A DNA stretch of 64,000 nt. It comes from Halodurantibacterium flavum (GTDB lineage: Bacteria > Pseudomonadota > Alphaproteobacteria > Rhodobacterales > Rhodobacteraceae). The DNA is taken from assembly GCF_042681825.1 (NCBI RefSeq), contig NZ_JBHUGH010000011.1:95863-159862 (forward strand), written 5' to 3'. The position numbers and the translations under genes were made by a program. The number at the start of each line of letters is the position of its first letter. Position 1 is the first letter of the stretch. Of the stretch, positions 8,741 to 18,614 are shown in pieces. The notes under the pieces were generated by a model. It saw nothing but the letters and a program-made list of their open reading frames with translations, ran no database searches and was not told the DNA's origin.

Positions 8741-10705
8741 ATGGAAACGATCATCCTTTTCGCGCCGCTGGTCGGCGCCCTGATCTGCGGTTTCGGCTGG
8801 CGCTTCATCGGTGAAAAGGCCGGGCAGGTCACGGCGACGGCGCTGGTGTTCCTTGCGGCGCTGCTGTCCTGGGTCGTCTTCTTTTCCTTCCATGGCGAGG
8901 CGCAGCAGATCACCCTGTTCCGCTGGGTGGAATCCGGCAGCATGGTATCGGAATGGGCGATCCGGCTCGACCGTCTGACCGCGATCATGCTGGTGGTGAT
9001 CAACAGCGTCTCGGCGCTCGTGCATCTCTATTCCTTCGGCTACATGGCCCATGACGAGAACTGGAAGCACGGCGAGCATTACAAGGCGCGCTTCTTCGCG
9101 TATCTCTCGTTCTTCACCTTCGCCATGCTGATGCTGGTGACGGCCGACAACCTCTTGCAGATGTTCTTCGGGTGGGAGGGCGTGGGCGTCGCCTCTTACC
9201 TTCTGATCGGGTTCTACTGGCGCAAGCCTTCGGCCAGCGCCGCCGCGATGAAGGCCTTCATCGTCAACCGGGTCGGCGATTTCGGCTTTCTCCTTGGCAT
9301 CTTCGGGCTGTTCTATCTGACCGATGCGATCGACTTCGACACGATCTTCGCGTCGGTTCCGCAGATCGCCGAAACCTCGATCACCTTCCTCTGGACGGAA
9401 TGGAATGCGGCGAACCTGCTGGCTTTCCTGTTGTTCGTGGGCGCGATGGGCAAGTCGGCGCAACTCTTCCTGCACACCTGGCTGCCCGACGCGATGGAGG
9501 GGCCGACACCAGTCTCGGCGCTGATCCACGCCGCGACCATGGTGACCGCGGGCGTGTTCCTTGTCTGCCGCATGTCGCCGCTGATCGAATATGCCCCCGG
9601 CGCCGCTGCCTTCATCGTGATCATCGGCGCGACGACGGCCTTCTTTGCCGCGACCGTGGGTCTGGTGCAGAACGACATCAAGCGCGTGATCGCCTATTCG
9701 ACCTGTTCGCAGCTTGGCTACATGTTCGTTGCGGCTGGCGTGGGTGTCTATTCGGTGGCCATGTTCCATCTTTTCACCCATGCCTTTTTCAAGGCGATGC
9801 TGTTCCTTGGGGCGGGGTCTGTCATCCATGCGATGCATCACGAACAGGATCTGCGGAATTACGGCGGGCTGCGGCACAAGATCCCCTATACCTACTGGGC
9901 GATGATGATCGGCACGCTTGCCATCACCGGCGTCGGTATTCCGCTGACCCATATCGGCTTTGCGGGCTTCCTATCCAAGGACGCGGTGATCGAGAGCGCC
10001 TATGCAGGCGGTACGGCCTATGCCTTCTGGATGCTGGTGATCGCGGCTGCGATGACGAGCTTCTACAGCTGGCGGCTCATGTTCCTCACCTTCTTCGGCA
10101 CGCCGCGGGGGGACAAGCATACCCATGACCATGCGCATGAAAGCCCGATGGTCATGCTGATCCCGCTTGGTGTGCTGGGTGTGGGCGCGGTCCTGGCCGG
10201 GATGATCTGGTATGGCCCCTTCTTCGGATCGGAGGAGGCGGTGCATGAATGGTTCGGTGCCGCGATCCATGCCGGCCCGGAAAACCACGTCCTGCATGAC
10301 GCGCATTACGTCCCGGCCTGGGTCCGGCTCTCGCCCTTCGTCGCAATGTTGCTTGGCCTGGCGCTGGCGTGGCAGTTCTACATCCGCAGGCCGGACCTTC
10401 CGGGCAAACTCGCTGCAAACCAGGATCTGCTCTACAAGTTCCTGCTGAACAAATGGTATTTCGACGAGATCTACGATTTCGTCTTCGTTCGCCCCGCCAA
10501 GGCGCTTGGCCGCATCCTGTGGAAAAAGGGCGATGGTGCGGTGATCGACGGCGGGATCAACGGGCTTGCCTTGGGCGTCGTGCCCTTCTTCACGCGCCTC
10601 GCGGTCCGGGCGCAGACCGGCTACATCTACCACTACGTTTTCGCCATGGTGATCGGCATTGCCGTTCTCATCACATGGATGACGCTCTCGGGGGGCGCTG
10701 AATAA
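8741..10705 (+). CDS. nuoL: NADH-quinone oxidoreductase subunit L
   Basis: The largest antiporter-like membrane subunit (ND5 homologue). The key lysine/glutamate channel motifs are present: FFGWEGVGVASYLLIGFYW, HTWLPDAMEGPTPVSALIHA and IKRVIAYSTCSQLGYM. The C-terminal part includes the long lateral helix and a last anchoring helix (MVIGIAVLITWM). Length 654 is normal for alphaproteobacteria. The stop overlaps the nuoM start (TAATG). Confidence 0.98.
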   Translation: METIILFAPLVGALICGFGWRFIGEKAGQVTATALVFLAALLSWVVFFSFHGEAQQITLFRWVESGSMVSEWAIRLDRLTAIMLVVINSVSALVHLYSFGYMAHDENWKHGEHYKARFFAYLSFFTFAMLMLVTADNLLQMFFGWEGVGVASYLLIGFYWRKPSASAAAMKAFIVNRVGDFGFLLGIFGLFYLTDAIDFDTIFASVPQIAETSITFLWTEWNAANLLAFLLFVGAMGKSAQLFLHTWLPDAMEGPTPVSALIHAATMVTAGVFLVCRMSPLIEYAPGAAAFIVIIGATTAFFAATVGLVQNDIKRVIAYSTCSQLGYMFVAAGVGVYSVAMFHLFTHAFFKAMLFLGAGSVIHAMHHEQDLRNYGGLRHKIPYTYWAMMIGTLAITGVGIPLTHIGFAGFLSKDAVIESAYAGGTAYAFWMLVIAAAMTSFYSWRLMFLTFFGTPRGDKHTHDHAHESPMVMLIPLGVLGVGAVLAGMIWYGPFFGSEEAVHEWFGAAIHAGPENHVLHDAHYVPAWVRLSPFVAMLLGLALAWQFYIRRPDLPGKLAANQDLLYKFLLNKWYFDEIYDFVFVRPAKALGRILWKKGDGAVIDGGINGLALGVVPFFTRLAVRAQTGYIYHYVFAMVIGIAVLITWMTLSGGAE

Positions 10706-12246
10706 TGGAAAACCTCCTTTCCATCATCACTTTCACGCCCATGGTCGGCGCCCTGATCCTTGCCGTGTTCCTGCGCGGCAACGATGAAGCTGCGCAGCGC
10801 AACGCGAAATGGCTCGCCTTGGTCACGACCTCCGCGACCTTCATCGTCTCGCTGTTCCTGCTGGCGGGGTTCGACGCGGCCAATACCGGGTTCCAGTTCA
10901 TTGAGGACCGCGAATGGATCATGGGACTGCGCTACAAGGTCGGCGTGGACGGCATCTCGATCCTCTTTGTGCTGCTGACGACCTTCCTGATGCCGCTGAC
11001 CATCGCCTCGGCCTGGGATGTGAAGCACCGGGTCAAGGATTACATGATCGCCTTCCTGCTGCTCGAGACGTTGATGATCGGCGTTTTCGTCGCGCTCGAC
11101 CTCGTGCTCTTCTACCTCTTCTTCGAGGCGGGGCTGATCCCGATGTTCCTGATCATCGGGATCTGGGGCGGAAAGGACCGGATCTACGCAGCCTTCAAGT
11201 TCTTCCTCTATACCTTCCTCGGTTCGGTCCTCATGCTCGTGGCGATGATCGCCATGTATGCGGATGCCGGAACGACGGATATCGTGGCACTTCTTCGCCA
11301 TGAATTCAGCGCCGGGACGATCACCCTGTTCGGATGGCAGATCGTCGGCGGCGCGCAGACGCTGATGTGGCTCGCGTTCTTCGCCTCTTTCGCGGTCAAG
11401 ATGCCGATGTGGCCGGTCCATACCTGGCTGCCGGATGCACACGTTCAGGCGCCGACCGCGGGGTCGGTGGTGCTGGCGGCGATCCTGCTGAAGATGGGCG
11501 GCTATGGGTTCCTGCGTTTCAGCCTGCCGATGTTCCCGGTCGCGAGCGATCTTCTGGCGCCGCTGGTGCTGTGGCTCTCGGCGATCGCGATCGTCTATAC
11601 GAGCCTCGTCGCGCTCATGCAGGAGGACATGAAAAAGCTCATCGCCTATTCCTCGGTGGCCCATATGGGCTTTGTGACCATGGGGATTTTTGCGGCGAAC
11701 CAGCAGGGTGTCGATGGCGCGATCTTCCAGATGATCAGCCATGGCTTCATCTCGGGCGCGTTGTTCCTTTGCGTTGGTGTGATCTATGACCGGATGCACA
11801 CGCGGGAAATCGACGCCTATGGCGGCCTTGTGAACCGGATGCCCGCCTATGCGCTGGTCTTCATGCTGTTCACCATGGCCAATGTGGGCCTTCCGGGAAC
11901 GAGCGGTTTTGTGGGCGAATTCCTGACCCTCATGGGCGTGTTTCAAGTCAATACCTGGGTGGCGTTCGTCGCCTGTACCGGGGTCATCCTGTCGGCGGGC
12001 TATGCGCTCTGGCTTTATCGCAGGGTGGTCTGGGGCGACCTGATCAAGGAAAGCCTCAAGTCGATCACCGACATGACCCGCCGTGAAAAGGCGATCTTTG
12101 CGCCGCTCGTCGTCATGACGCTGCTTCTGGGCGTCTACCCCTCGCTTGTGACCGACATCATCGGCCCCTCGGTTGGCGCGCTGGTGAGTGATGTGCAGAC
12201 GGCCCTGGATGCGGCGCAGACCGCCGCCCAGACCGCTGCGAACTGA
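10705..12246 (+). CDS. nuoM: NADH-quinone oxidoreductase subunit M
   Basis: An antiporter-like membrane subunit (ND4 homologue) with the conserved segments FFEAGLIPMFLIIG, HTWLPDAHVQAPTAGSVVLA and KKLIAYSSVAHMGFV. Length 513 is standard. It overlaps nuoL by one base and is followed by nuoN after 11 bases. Confidence 0.98.
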   Translation: MENLLSIITFTPMVGALILAVFLRGNDEAAQRNAKWLALVTTSATFIVSLFLLAGFDAANTGFQFIEDREWIMGLRYKVGVDGISILFVLLTTFLMPLTIASAWDVKHRVKDYMIAFLLLETLMIGVFVALDLVLFYLFFEAGLIPMFLIIGIWGGKDRIYAAFKFFLYTFLGSVLMLVAMIAMYADAGTTDIVALLRHEFSAGTITLFGWQIVGGAQTLMWLAFFASFAVKMPMWPVHTWLPDAHVQAPTAGSVVLAAILLKMGGYGFLRFSLPMFPVASDLLAPLVLWLSAIAIVYTSLVALMQEDMKKLIAYSSVAHMGFVTMGIFAANQQGVDGAIFQMISHGFISGALFLCVGVIYDRMHTREIDAYGGLVNRMPAYALVFMLFTMANVGLPGTSGFVGEFLTLMGVFQVNTWVAFVACTGVILSAGYALWLYRRVVWGDLIKESLKSITDMTRREKAIFAPLVVMTLLLGVYPSLVTDIIGPSVGALVSDVQTALDAAQTAAQTAAN

Positions 12247-12257
12247 AGGATCGGACC

Positions 12258-13697
12258 ATGATCTCTGCCGATATCTCTGTCATCCTGCCCGAGCTTCTGC
12301 TCGCCCTCTATGCGATGGGGGCGCTCATGTTCGGCGTTTATGCCGGGAAGGACCGGACGGCCGGGCTGCTGATCTGGGTGACAGCCGGCGTCATGGTGGC
12401 GCTTGCGGTCTGGCTGGGCGTGACGGGCGCGGGCAACCGGACGGCCTTTGGCGGCATGTTCATCAACGATGCCTTTGCGCGCTTTTCCAAGGTTCTGATC
12501 CTTCTTTCGGCGGCGGCCGTGCTGGTGATGGGCCAGGACTGGATGCAGCGGCGGGACATCCTGCGCTTCGAATATCCGGTTCTCGTGACGCTCGCGGTCG
12601 TCGGCATGATGCTGATGGTGTCGGCGGGCGACCTGATCGCGCTTTATATGGGGCTCGAACTGCAGTCGCTGGCGCTTTACGTGCTCGCCTCGATCCGGCG
12701 CGATCATGCGAAGTCGACAGAGGCGGGGCTGAAGTATTTCATGCTCGGCGCGCTTTCGTCGGGTATCCTGCTTTACGGCGCCTCGCTTACCTATGGCTAT
12801 GCGGGCACGACGCTTTTTGCCGGCATCATCACCACGGTTCAGTCGGGTGACGTACCGCTGGGGCTGCTGTTCGGGCTGGTGTTCATCATCACCGGGCTCG
12901 CCTTCAAGGTCTCGGCCGTGCCCTTCCACATGTGGACACCCGATGTCTATGAAGGTGCGCCGACGCCCGTGACGGCCGTTTTCGCGACAGCCCCGAAGGT
13001 CGCCGCAATGGCGCTTCTGGCGCGGGTGGCGCATGATGCCTTTGGCACGGCGACGGCCGATTGGGGGCAGATCATCGCGCTCCTGGCGGTGCTGTCGATG
13101 TTCTTCGGTTCGATCGCGGCGATCGGCCAGCGCGACATCAAGCGGCTGATGGCCTATTCCTCGATTGCGCATATGGGTTACGCGCTGGTGGGGCTCGCGG
13201 CCGGGACGGCGGCGGGGGTGCAGGCGATGCTCGTCTACCTCGCCATCTATGTGACGATGAACGTCGGCACCTTTGCCTTCATCCTCTCGATGGAGCGTGA
13301 TGGCCGCCCCGTGACCGATATCCGCAGCCTCAACATGTATTCGCGGCAGGAACCGCTGCGGGCGATGGCGCTTCTGGTGCTGATGTTCAGCCTCGCGGGC
13401 GTGCCGCCGATGGTCGGGTTCTTCGGCAAGTTCTACGTGCTGCGCGCGGCCGTGGGGGCGGACATGATCTGGCTTGCCGTGGCAGGTGCGCTGGCATCAG
13501 TGATCGGCGCCTATTACTACCTCCGGATCGTCTATTTCATGTATTTCGGCGAAGAGACCGAGGGCCTGGACCGGCGGATGCCCGCCGCGCAATGGGGGCT
13601 GCTGATGGCCTCTGCGGCAGTGATGGTCCTGGGGATCGTGAACCTCTTTGGCATCGACCCGCTGGCAGCGGCGGCGGCACAGACGCTTGTCCGCTAG
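12258..13697 (+). CDS. nuoN: NADH-quinone oxidoreductase subunit N
   Basis: An antiporter-like membrane subunit (ND2 homologue), with YMGLELQSLALYVLA, FHMWTPDVYEGAPTPVTA and IKRLMAYSSIAHMGYAL. Length 479 is normal. It closes the complex I set; the biotin ligase gene starts 1 base after its stop, so co-transcription continues downstream. Confidence 0.98.
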   Translation: MISADISVILPELLLALYAMGALMFGVYAGKDRTAGLLIWVTAGVMVALAVWLGVTGAGNRTAFGGMFINDAFARFSKVLILLSAAAVLVMGQDWMQRRDILRFEYPVLVTLAVVGMMLMVSAGDLIALYMGLELQSLALYVLASIRRDHAKSTEAGLKYFMLGALSSGILLYGASLTYGYAGTTLFAGIITTVQSGDVPLGLLFGLVFIITGLAFKVSAVPFHMWTPDVYEGAPTPVTAVFATAPKVAAMALLARVAHDAFGTATADWGQIIALLAVLSMFFGSIAAIGQRDIKRLMAYSSIAHMGYALVGLAAGTAAGVQAMLVYLAIYVTMNVGTFAFILSMERDGRPVTDIRSLNMYSRQEPLRAMALLVLMFSLAGVPPMVGFFGKFYVLRAAVGADMIWLAVAGALASVIGAYYYLRIVYFMYFGEETEGLDRRMPAAQWGLLMASAAVMVLGIVNLFGIDPLAAAAAQTLVR

Positions 13698-13698
13698 G

Positions 13699-14439
13699 GT
13701 GACATGGCCCGCTGGCGTGGGCCGCCACATCCTTGCCGAGGTCGACAGCACGATGAGCGAGGCCGCGCGTATCGCGCCGGGCCTGCGCGCGCCCACCTGG
13801 GTTCTGGCGCTTCGCCAGACGGCCGGGCGGGGACGTCGCGGTCGCGGCTGGGTCGATCCTGAGGGTAACTTTGCGGCCACGTTGGCCATCCCCACCGCCG
13901 AGCCGCCGGCGCAACTGGCGCTTCGGTCTTTCGTCGCCGCGCTCGCCCTGCACGAAACCCTGGTCACGCTGACGGGCAGGGGGGCCGTTTTTGCGCTGAA
14001 ATGGCCCAATGACGTCCTTCTGAACGGGGCCAAGGTGTCGGGGATACTGCTTGAAAACGATCCGCGGGCGGGCGTGTTCTCGATCGGCATCGGCGTCAAT
14101 CTCGTGTCTGCCCCCGCCCCGTGCGAGCTGGAGGCAGGTGCGGTCCGCCCCGTCTCGGTCCTGGCGGAAACGGGCGTGCGCCTCACACCTGAGGAATTTC
14201 TCGATCATCTCGCCCCCGCCTATGCCGGTTGGGAGGCAGCGTTCACCGCGGCCGGGTTCGGTCCCATCCGGGACGCCTGGCTGAAACGCGCCGCGCGTCT
14301 GGGCGAGACGATGCTTGCCCGCGTCGGGACTGCCGTGCATGAGGGTCGATTTTCGGATGTGGACGATCAGGGCGCGCTTGTCCTGACCACGGCGCGGGGC
14401 CGGATGACGATCCCGGCCGGCGATGTTTTCTTTGCCTGA
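13699..14439 (+). CDS. birA: biotin--[acetyl-CoA-carboxylase] ligase
   Basis: A 246-residue enzyme that activates biotin with ATP and attaches it to the lysine of biotin carboxyl carrier protein. The catalytic motifs are GRGRRGRGW (near residue 36), KWPNDVLL and KVSGIL. There is no N-terminal helix-turn-helix, so it is a monofunctional ligase and not a biotin repressor. The start is set at GTG 13699, one base after the nuoN stop; an upstream in-frame ATG (13648) lies inside nuoN and adds a basic, non-conserved stretch. The nuoN-birA-coaX-rnj order is common in Rhodobacterales. Confidence 0.92.
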   Translation: MTWPAGVGRHILAEVDSTMSEAARIAPGLRAPTWVLALRQTAGRGRRGRGWVDPEGNFAATLAIPTAEPPAQLALRSFVAALALHETLVTLTGRGAVFALKWPNDVLLNGAKVSGILLENDPRAGVFSIGIGVNLVSAPAPCELEAGAVRPVSVLAETGVRLTPEEFLDHLAPAYAGWEAAFTAAGFGPIRDAWLKRAARLGETMLARVGTAVHEGRFSDVDDQGALVLTTARGRMTIPAGDVFFA

Positions 14440-14452
14440 GGGAGAGAGATCA

Positions 14453-15232
14453 ATGCTTCTGGCAATCGACTGCGGAAACACCAACACTGTCTTTTCCCTG
14501 TGGGACGGGACGCGGTTTCTGGCGACCTGGCGCACCGCCACGGATCACCGTCGCACCGCCGACCAGTATTTCGTCTGGCTGACCAGCCTGATGCAGTTGC
14601 AAAAGGTCGAGGCCCGTATCACCGATGTCATCATCTCTTCGACGGTGCCCCGGGTCGTCTTCAACCTGCGGGTTCTGTGCAATCGCTATTTCGATTGCCG
14701 CCCGCGCGTCGTGGGTAAGCCCGATTGCCGTTTGCCTGTCGATGTACGGGTCGATCCGGGCACGCTGGTGGGGCCGGACAGGCTGGTGAACACCGTCGCC
14801 GGGTTCGACCGCCATGGCGGCGACCTGATCGTGGTGGATTTCGGAACGGCGACGACCTTTGACGTGGTGGACAGCGATGGCGCCTATATCGGCGGAGCGA
14901 TCGCACCGGGGGTGAACCTCTCGATGGAGGCGCTGCACATGGCGGCCGCCGCCCTTCCGCATGTGGATGTGACCCGCCCCGAGGTGGTCATCGGCAAGAA
15001 TACCGTGGCCTGCATGCAGTCCGGCATTTTCTGGGGCTATGTCGGGCTGGTGCAAGGCATCAGCAACCAGATCAAGGCAGAGCACGGCCGACCGATGAAG
15101 GTCATCGGGACCGGCGGGCTCGCACCGTTATTTGCCAGCGGCGAGGCACTGTTCGACGCGATAGACGACGATCTGACCATGCACGGGCTGGTGGTCGTAC
15201 ATAACTACAACAAGGAAAATGAACCGTTATGA
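14453..15232 (+). CDS. coaX: type III pantothenate kinase
   Basis: Catalyses the first step of coenzyme A synthesis, phosphorylating pantothenate. The acetate/sugar kinase-type phosphate loop DCGNTNTVFSLWDG lies at residues 5-18, followed by the DFGTATTFDVV block and the IAPGVNLSMEAL region. The start at 14453 is chosen because GGGAGAGA sits just upstream and the protein then begins MLLAIDCGN, as in the family; length 259. Its stop overlaps the ribonuclease J start (ATGA). Confidence 0.95.
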   Translation: MLLAIDCGNTNTVFSLWDGTRFLATWRTATDHRRTADQYFVWLTSLMQLQKVEARITDVIISSTVPRVVFNLRVLCNRYFDCRPRVVGKPDCRLPVDVRVDPGTLVGPDRLVNTVAGFDRHGGDLIVVDFGTATTFDVVDSDGAYIGGAIAPGVNLSMEALHMAAAALPHVDVTRPEVVIGKNTVACMQSGIFWGYVGLVQGISNQIKAEHGRPMKVIGTGGLAPLFASGEALFDAIDDDLTMHGLVVVHNYNKENEPL

Positions 15233-16896
15233 GTGACCGACTGATATATCTTCCCCTTGGGGGCGCCGGCGAGATCGGCATGAACTGCTACGTCTACGGC
15301 TATGGGCCGACGGGGCGCGAAAGGCTGATCGTCGTCGATCTGGGCGTATCCTTCCCGGATATGGAAACGACCCCGGGCGTGGACCTGATCCTGCCCGATA
15401 TCAGCTGGCTGATCGAACGCGCGGATCGGATCGAGGCGATCTTCATCACCCACGCGCATGAGGACCACATCGGCGCGCTTGCGCATCTCTGGCCGCGTCT
15501 CAAGGCGCCGGTTTATGCGCGCCGCTTCACCGCCCGGATTGGCACGATGAAGTTCGACGAACAGGGGCTTCCGCGCGATGCCATCACCACCGTCGCGCCA
15601 CGTCCGGAGACGATCGAGGCTGGCCCGTTCCGGGTGCAGTTCCTGCCGATGAGCCATTCGATCCCCGAAAGCTCGGGCCTGATCATCGACACGCCGGCCG
15701 GGCGTGTCGTCCATTCCGGCGATTTCAAGCTGGATCCCGATCCGCTGGTCGGTGAGCCCTTTGATCCGGCGGTGATGGCTCAGATCGGGGCCGAGGGCGT
15801 CAAGGTTCTGGCCTGCGACTCCACCAACGTCTTTTCACCGCTGCCGGGGCGATCCGAAAGCTCGCTTCCGCCTGCGCTGAACGAACTGGTCGCGAATGCG
15901 CGGGGAATGGTGGTGGCGACCACCTTTGCGTCAAACATCGCGCGGCTGCGGACGCTGGCGAACGCGGCTGTCGCGAACGGGCGCTCGGTCTGCCTGCTGG
16001 GGCGGGCGATGCGCCGGATGGTCCAGACGGCGACCGAAACCGGCATCCTGCGCGACTTTCCCTCGACCGTCGCGCCCGAGGATGCGGCACAGATCCCGCG
16101 CGAGAACCTGATGCTGATCGTTACGGGCAGCCAGGGCGAACGCCGCGCGGCGACGGCGCAGCTGAGCCGGGGAAAGTATCTGGGGCTTTCGCTGAAGGAC
16201 GGCGATCTGTTCCTCTTTTCCTCCAAGACCATTCCCGGAAATGAGTCGAGCGTGAACCGCATCATGAACGCCTTTTCCGAGATGGGCGTCGACGTGGTCG
16301 ATGATGCGGGCGGGCGTTACCATGTCTCGGGTCATGCGAACCGGCCGGATCTGGAGCAGGTGCATGGCCTCTTGCGGCCGCAGATGATCCTGCCGATGCA
16401 TGGCGAACACCGCCACCTGCGCGAACATGCCCGACTGGCCGAGGCGCGGGGCATCGCCTCGGCCATCCCGGTCAACGGCACGATCTGGGATATCACCGGA
16501 ACGGCGCCGGTCAGCGCGGGCCATGTGGAGACGGGCCGCGTCTATCTGGACGGATCGGTGCAGGTCGGCGCATTCGACGGGGTGATCCGCGACCGCATCC
16601 GCATGGCGCTGAACGGCCATGTTCTGGTGACGCTAATCATCGACGAAGAGGATGAGCCGCTGGGCGAACCCTGGGCCGAGGTCATGGGTCTTGCCGAACG
16701 TGGCCGCACGGGCGCCGTCCTGACCGAAGCCGTCGAGGGCGAACTGGAGCAGTTCCTGAACCGCGCGGATGCCCGCACCTTGGGCGATGACGACAAGCTC
16801 GATGACGCGATCCGGCGCATCGTGCGTCAGGTCTGCATGGAGGAGATCGGCAAGAAGCCCGAAGTGACGGTGGTCGTCAGCCGTCTGATGGAATAG
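15229..16896 (+). CDS. rnj: ribonuclease J
   Basis: A metallo-beta-lactamase/beta-CASP RNase of 555 residues acting in RNA maturation and decay. The zinc motif HAHEDH is at residues 75-80, with the later SGDFKLD and the beta-CASP blocks (VTGSQGERRAA, SGHANRPDL). In alphaproteobacteria it supplies 5'-3' exonuclease activity and works in 23S rRNA 5' end trimming (family knowledge). It overlaps coaX by 4 bases and is followed at once by an intrinsic terminator, so it is the last gene of this transcription unit. Confidence 0.96.
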   Translation: MSDRLIYLPLGGAGEIGMNCYVYGYGPTGRERLIVVDLGVSFPDMETTPGVDLILPDISWLIERADRIEAIFITHAHEDHIGALAHLWPRLKAPVYARRFTARIGTMKFDEQGLPRDAITTVAPRPETIEAGPFRVQFLPMSHSIPESSGLIIDTPAGRVVHSGDFKLDPDPLVGEPFDPAVMAQIGAEGVKVLACDSTNVFSPLPGRSESSLPPALNELVANARGMVVATTFASNIARLRTLANAAVANGRSVCLLGRAMRRMVQTATETGILRDFPSTVAPEDAAQIPRENLMLIVTGSQGERRAATAQLSRGKYLGLSLKDGDLFLFSSKTIPGNESSVNRIMNAFSEMGVDVVDDAGGRYHVSGHANRPDLEQVHGLLRPQMILPMHGEHRHLREHARLAEARGIASAIPVNGTIWDITGTAPVSAGHVETGRVYLDGSVQVGAFDGVIRDRIRMALNGHVLVTLIIDEEDEPLGEPWAEVMGLAERGRTGAVLTEAVEGELEQFLNRADARTLGDDDKLDDAIRRIVRQVCMEEIGKKPEVTVVVSRLME

Positions 16897-16923
16897 AAAA
16901 GGGCCCCTCGGGGCCCTTTTTTT
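16897..16923 (+). terminator. intrinsic terminator after ribonuclease J
   Basis: A perfect hairpin AAAAGGGCCCC-TC-GGGGCCCTTTT directly after the rnj stop, followed by TTT. The A-tract on the left makes it able to act in both directions, so it may also serve the DEAD-box gene that converges from the right. Confidence 0.92.
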
Positions 16924-16953
16924 GATCTGCGCCTCTGACCCCGCGGTGGCGGA

Positions 16954-18420
16954 TCATGCCTCGCCGGCAGCCTCGGGAGATGCGTCGGCGTCACCGGCCT
17001 CCATCGGAACCTGACGCGCCAGGCTGCGCAGGATGAAGTCGGGGACGTGATCGCCCATGCCGACAACGCGGCCGTCGTCGCGGTCGTTGCGGCGTCCGCG
17101 ATCATTCCGGCGATCATCACTCTTCCGGTCGTCCTTCCGGTCGCGCGGCTGTTCTGCGACGCGTTCGCGCGGCGCTGCGGCGGCTTCGACCGGTTGTTCT
17201 TCGCGGGCCGGGCGACGGCTGCGGGAGGATTTGCGGGGCTCCGGCTCCGGCCGGCTGTCACCACCACCCTCGGGCAGGGGGTTCACGCCCCTCGGGATGG
17301 GCTGCTTGACCAGTGATTCCACATTCGCGAGGTATTTTTCGTCCGCCGGGGTCGCCAGCGTGAACGCCTTGCCCTTGCGGCCGGCGCGGCCCGTGCGCCC
17401 GATGCGGTGCACGTAATCCTCGGGGTGGGTGGGCACGTCGAAGTTGAACACATGGCTGACCGCCGGAATGTCGAGCCCCCGCGCCGCCACGTCCGAGGCC
17501 ACAAGCAGGTGGAGCGAGCCGTCGCGGAACCCGTCCAGAGTGCGGGTGCGGTGGCTCTGATCCAGGTCGCCATGGATCGGCGCGGCGTTGAAGCCGTGGG
17601 ATTTGAGCGACTTGGCCACCACATCCACATCCATCTTGCGGTTGCAGAAGATGATCGCGTTGGTGCAGGCGGCGCCTTCGGCCTCGATCAGCGCGCGCAG
17701 GACCGCCCGCTTTTCGGCAAAGGCACGGTCCTTGCGGCTGGGCTTTATCTCGATCAGCTGCTGTTCGATGTTCTCCGAGGTGGTCGCCTGACGCGCGACC
17801 TCGATCCGGGCGGGGGCGGTCAGGAAGGTGTTGGTGATCCGTTCGATCTCGGGCGCCATGGTGGCGCTGAAGAAAAGGGTCTGCCGGGTGAAGGGGGTCA
17901 ACTGGAAAATCCGCTCGATATCCGGGATGAAGCCCATGTCGAGCATCCGGTCGGCTTCGTCCACGACCATGACCTGAACGCCGGTCAGCAGCAGTTTGCC
18001 GCGCTCGAAATGGTCGAGCAGGCGTCCCGGCGTCGCGATCAGCACGTCCACACCGCGGTCGATCAGCTTGTCCTGTTCGCCAAAACTCACACCGCCGATC
18101 AAGAGCGCCTTGGTGAGCTTGGTATGCTTGGCATAGATATCGAAGTTCTCGGCGACCTGTGCCGCCAGTTCGCGCGTCGGCGCCAGAACCAGGCTGCGTG
18201 GCATCCGCGCCCGCGCCCGCCCCTTGGACAGCATGGTGATGAGGGGGAGCGTAAAACTTGCGGTTTTCCCCGTACCGGTCTGGGCGATCCCCAGAACGTC
18301 GCGACCTTCCAGCGCGTGGGGAATGGCCTGGGCCTGAATGGGCGTTGGGGTTTCATACCCGGCTTCGGTAATGGCTTGCAGGACCTTGGGGTCCAGGGCG
18401 AGATCGCTGAATTTCGTCAT
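16954..18420 (-). CDS. DEAD-box ATP-dependent RNA helicase (RhlE type)
   Basis: A 488-residue RNA helicase. The motifs in order are: Q-motif YETPTPIQAQAIP, Walker A AQTGTGKT, PTREL, DEAD box VDEADRMLDMGF, SAT, and HRIGRTGR. The C-terminal 110 residues are a basic Arg/Glu/Asp-rich tail, as in RhlE-type helicases that act on structured RNA (ribosome assembly, mRNA turnover). The start at 18420 (MTKFSDLALD) is chosen because the Q-motif spacing then fits; the upstream extension is not conserved-looking. It converges on rnj and shares the terminator at 16897. Confidence 0.93.
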   Translation of the reverse strand: MTKFSDLALDPKVLQAITEAGYETPTPIQAQAIPHALEGRDVLGIAQTGTGKTASFTLPLITMLSKGRARARMPRSLVLAPTRELAAQVAENFDIYAKHTKLTKALLIGGVSFGEQDKLIDRGVDVLIATPGRLLDHFERGKLLLTGVQVMVVDEADRMLDMGFIPDIERIFQLTPFTRQTLFFSATMAPEIERITNTFLTAPARIEVARQATTSENIEQQLIEIKPSRKDRAFAEKRAVLRALIEAEGAACTNAIIFCNRKMDVDVVAKSLKSHGFNAAPIHGDLDQSHRTRTLDGFRDGSLHLLVASDVAARGLDIPAVSHVFNFDVPTHPEDYVHRIGRTGRAGRKGKAFTLATPADEKYLANVESLVKQPIPRGVNPLPEGGGDSRPEPEPRKSSRSRRPAREEQPVEAAAAPRERVAEQPRDRKDDRKSDDRRNDRGRRNDRDDGRVVGMGDHVPDFILRSLARQVPMEAGDADASPEAAGEA

Positions 18421-18560
18421 TGGCGTCCAGTTTGTTACGGCATCGGGCCGTAAGGTTGAGGGACGCGGGTTTCCGGGGCGTCCCGACAGCAAGAAACATC
18501 CGTCAAAACGGATGCACTGCGCCTAGCGGAAATTTGCCCAAAGGTCAATGCGCTGCACTC

Positions 18561-18584
18561 GGCGGGCGATTTTCGCCCGCCTTT
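18561..18584 (+). terminator. hairpins downstream of prfC, possible terminator
   Basis: GGCGGGCGA-TTT-TCGCCCGCC followed by TTT on the plus strand, with a second related hairpin at 18595-18613 (GCGGGC...GCCCGC) next to the prfC stop. Placed between two minus-strand genes, the pair probably ends prfC transcription before the helicase gene; the T-tract itself is on the plus strand, so direction is uncertain. Confidence 0.5.
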
Positions 18585-18614
18585 GATCATCATCGCGGGC
18601 GAATTTTGCCCGCC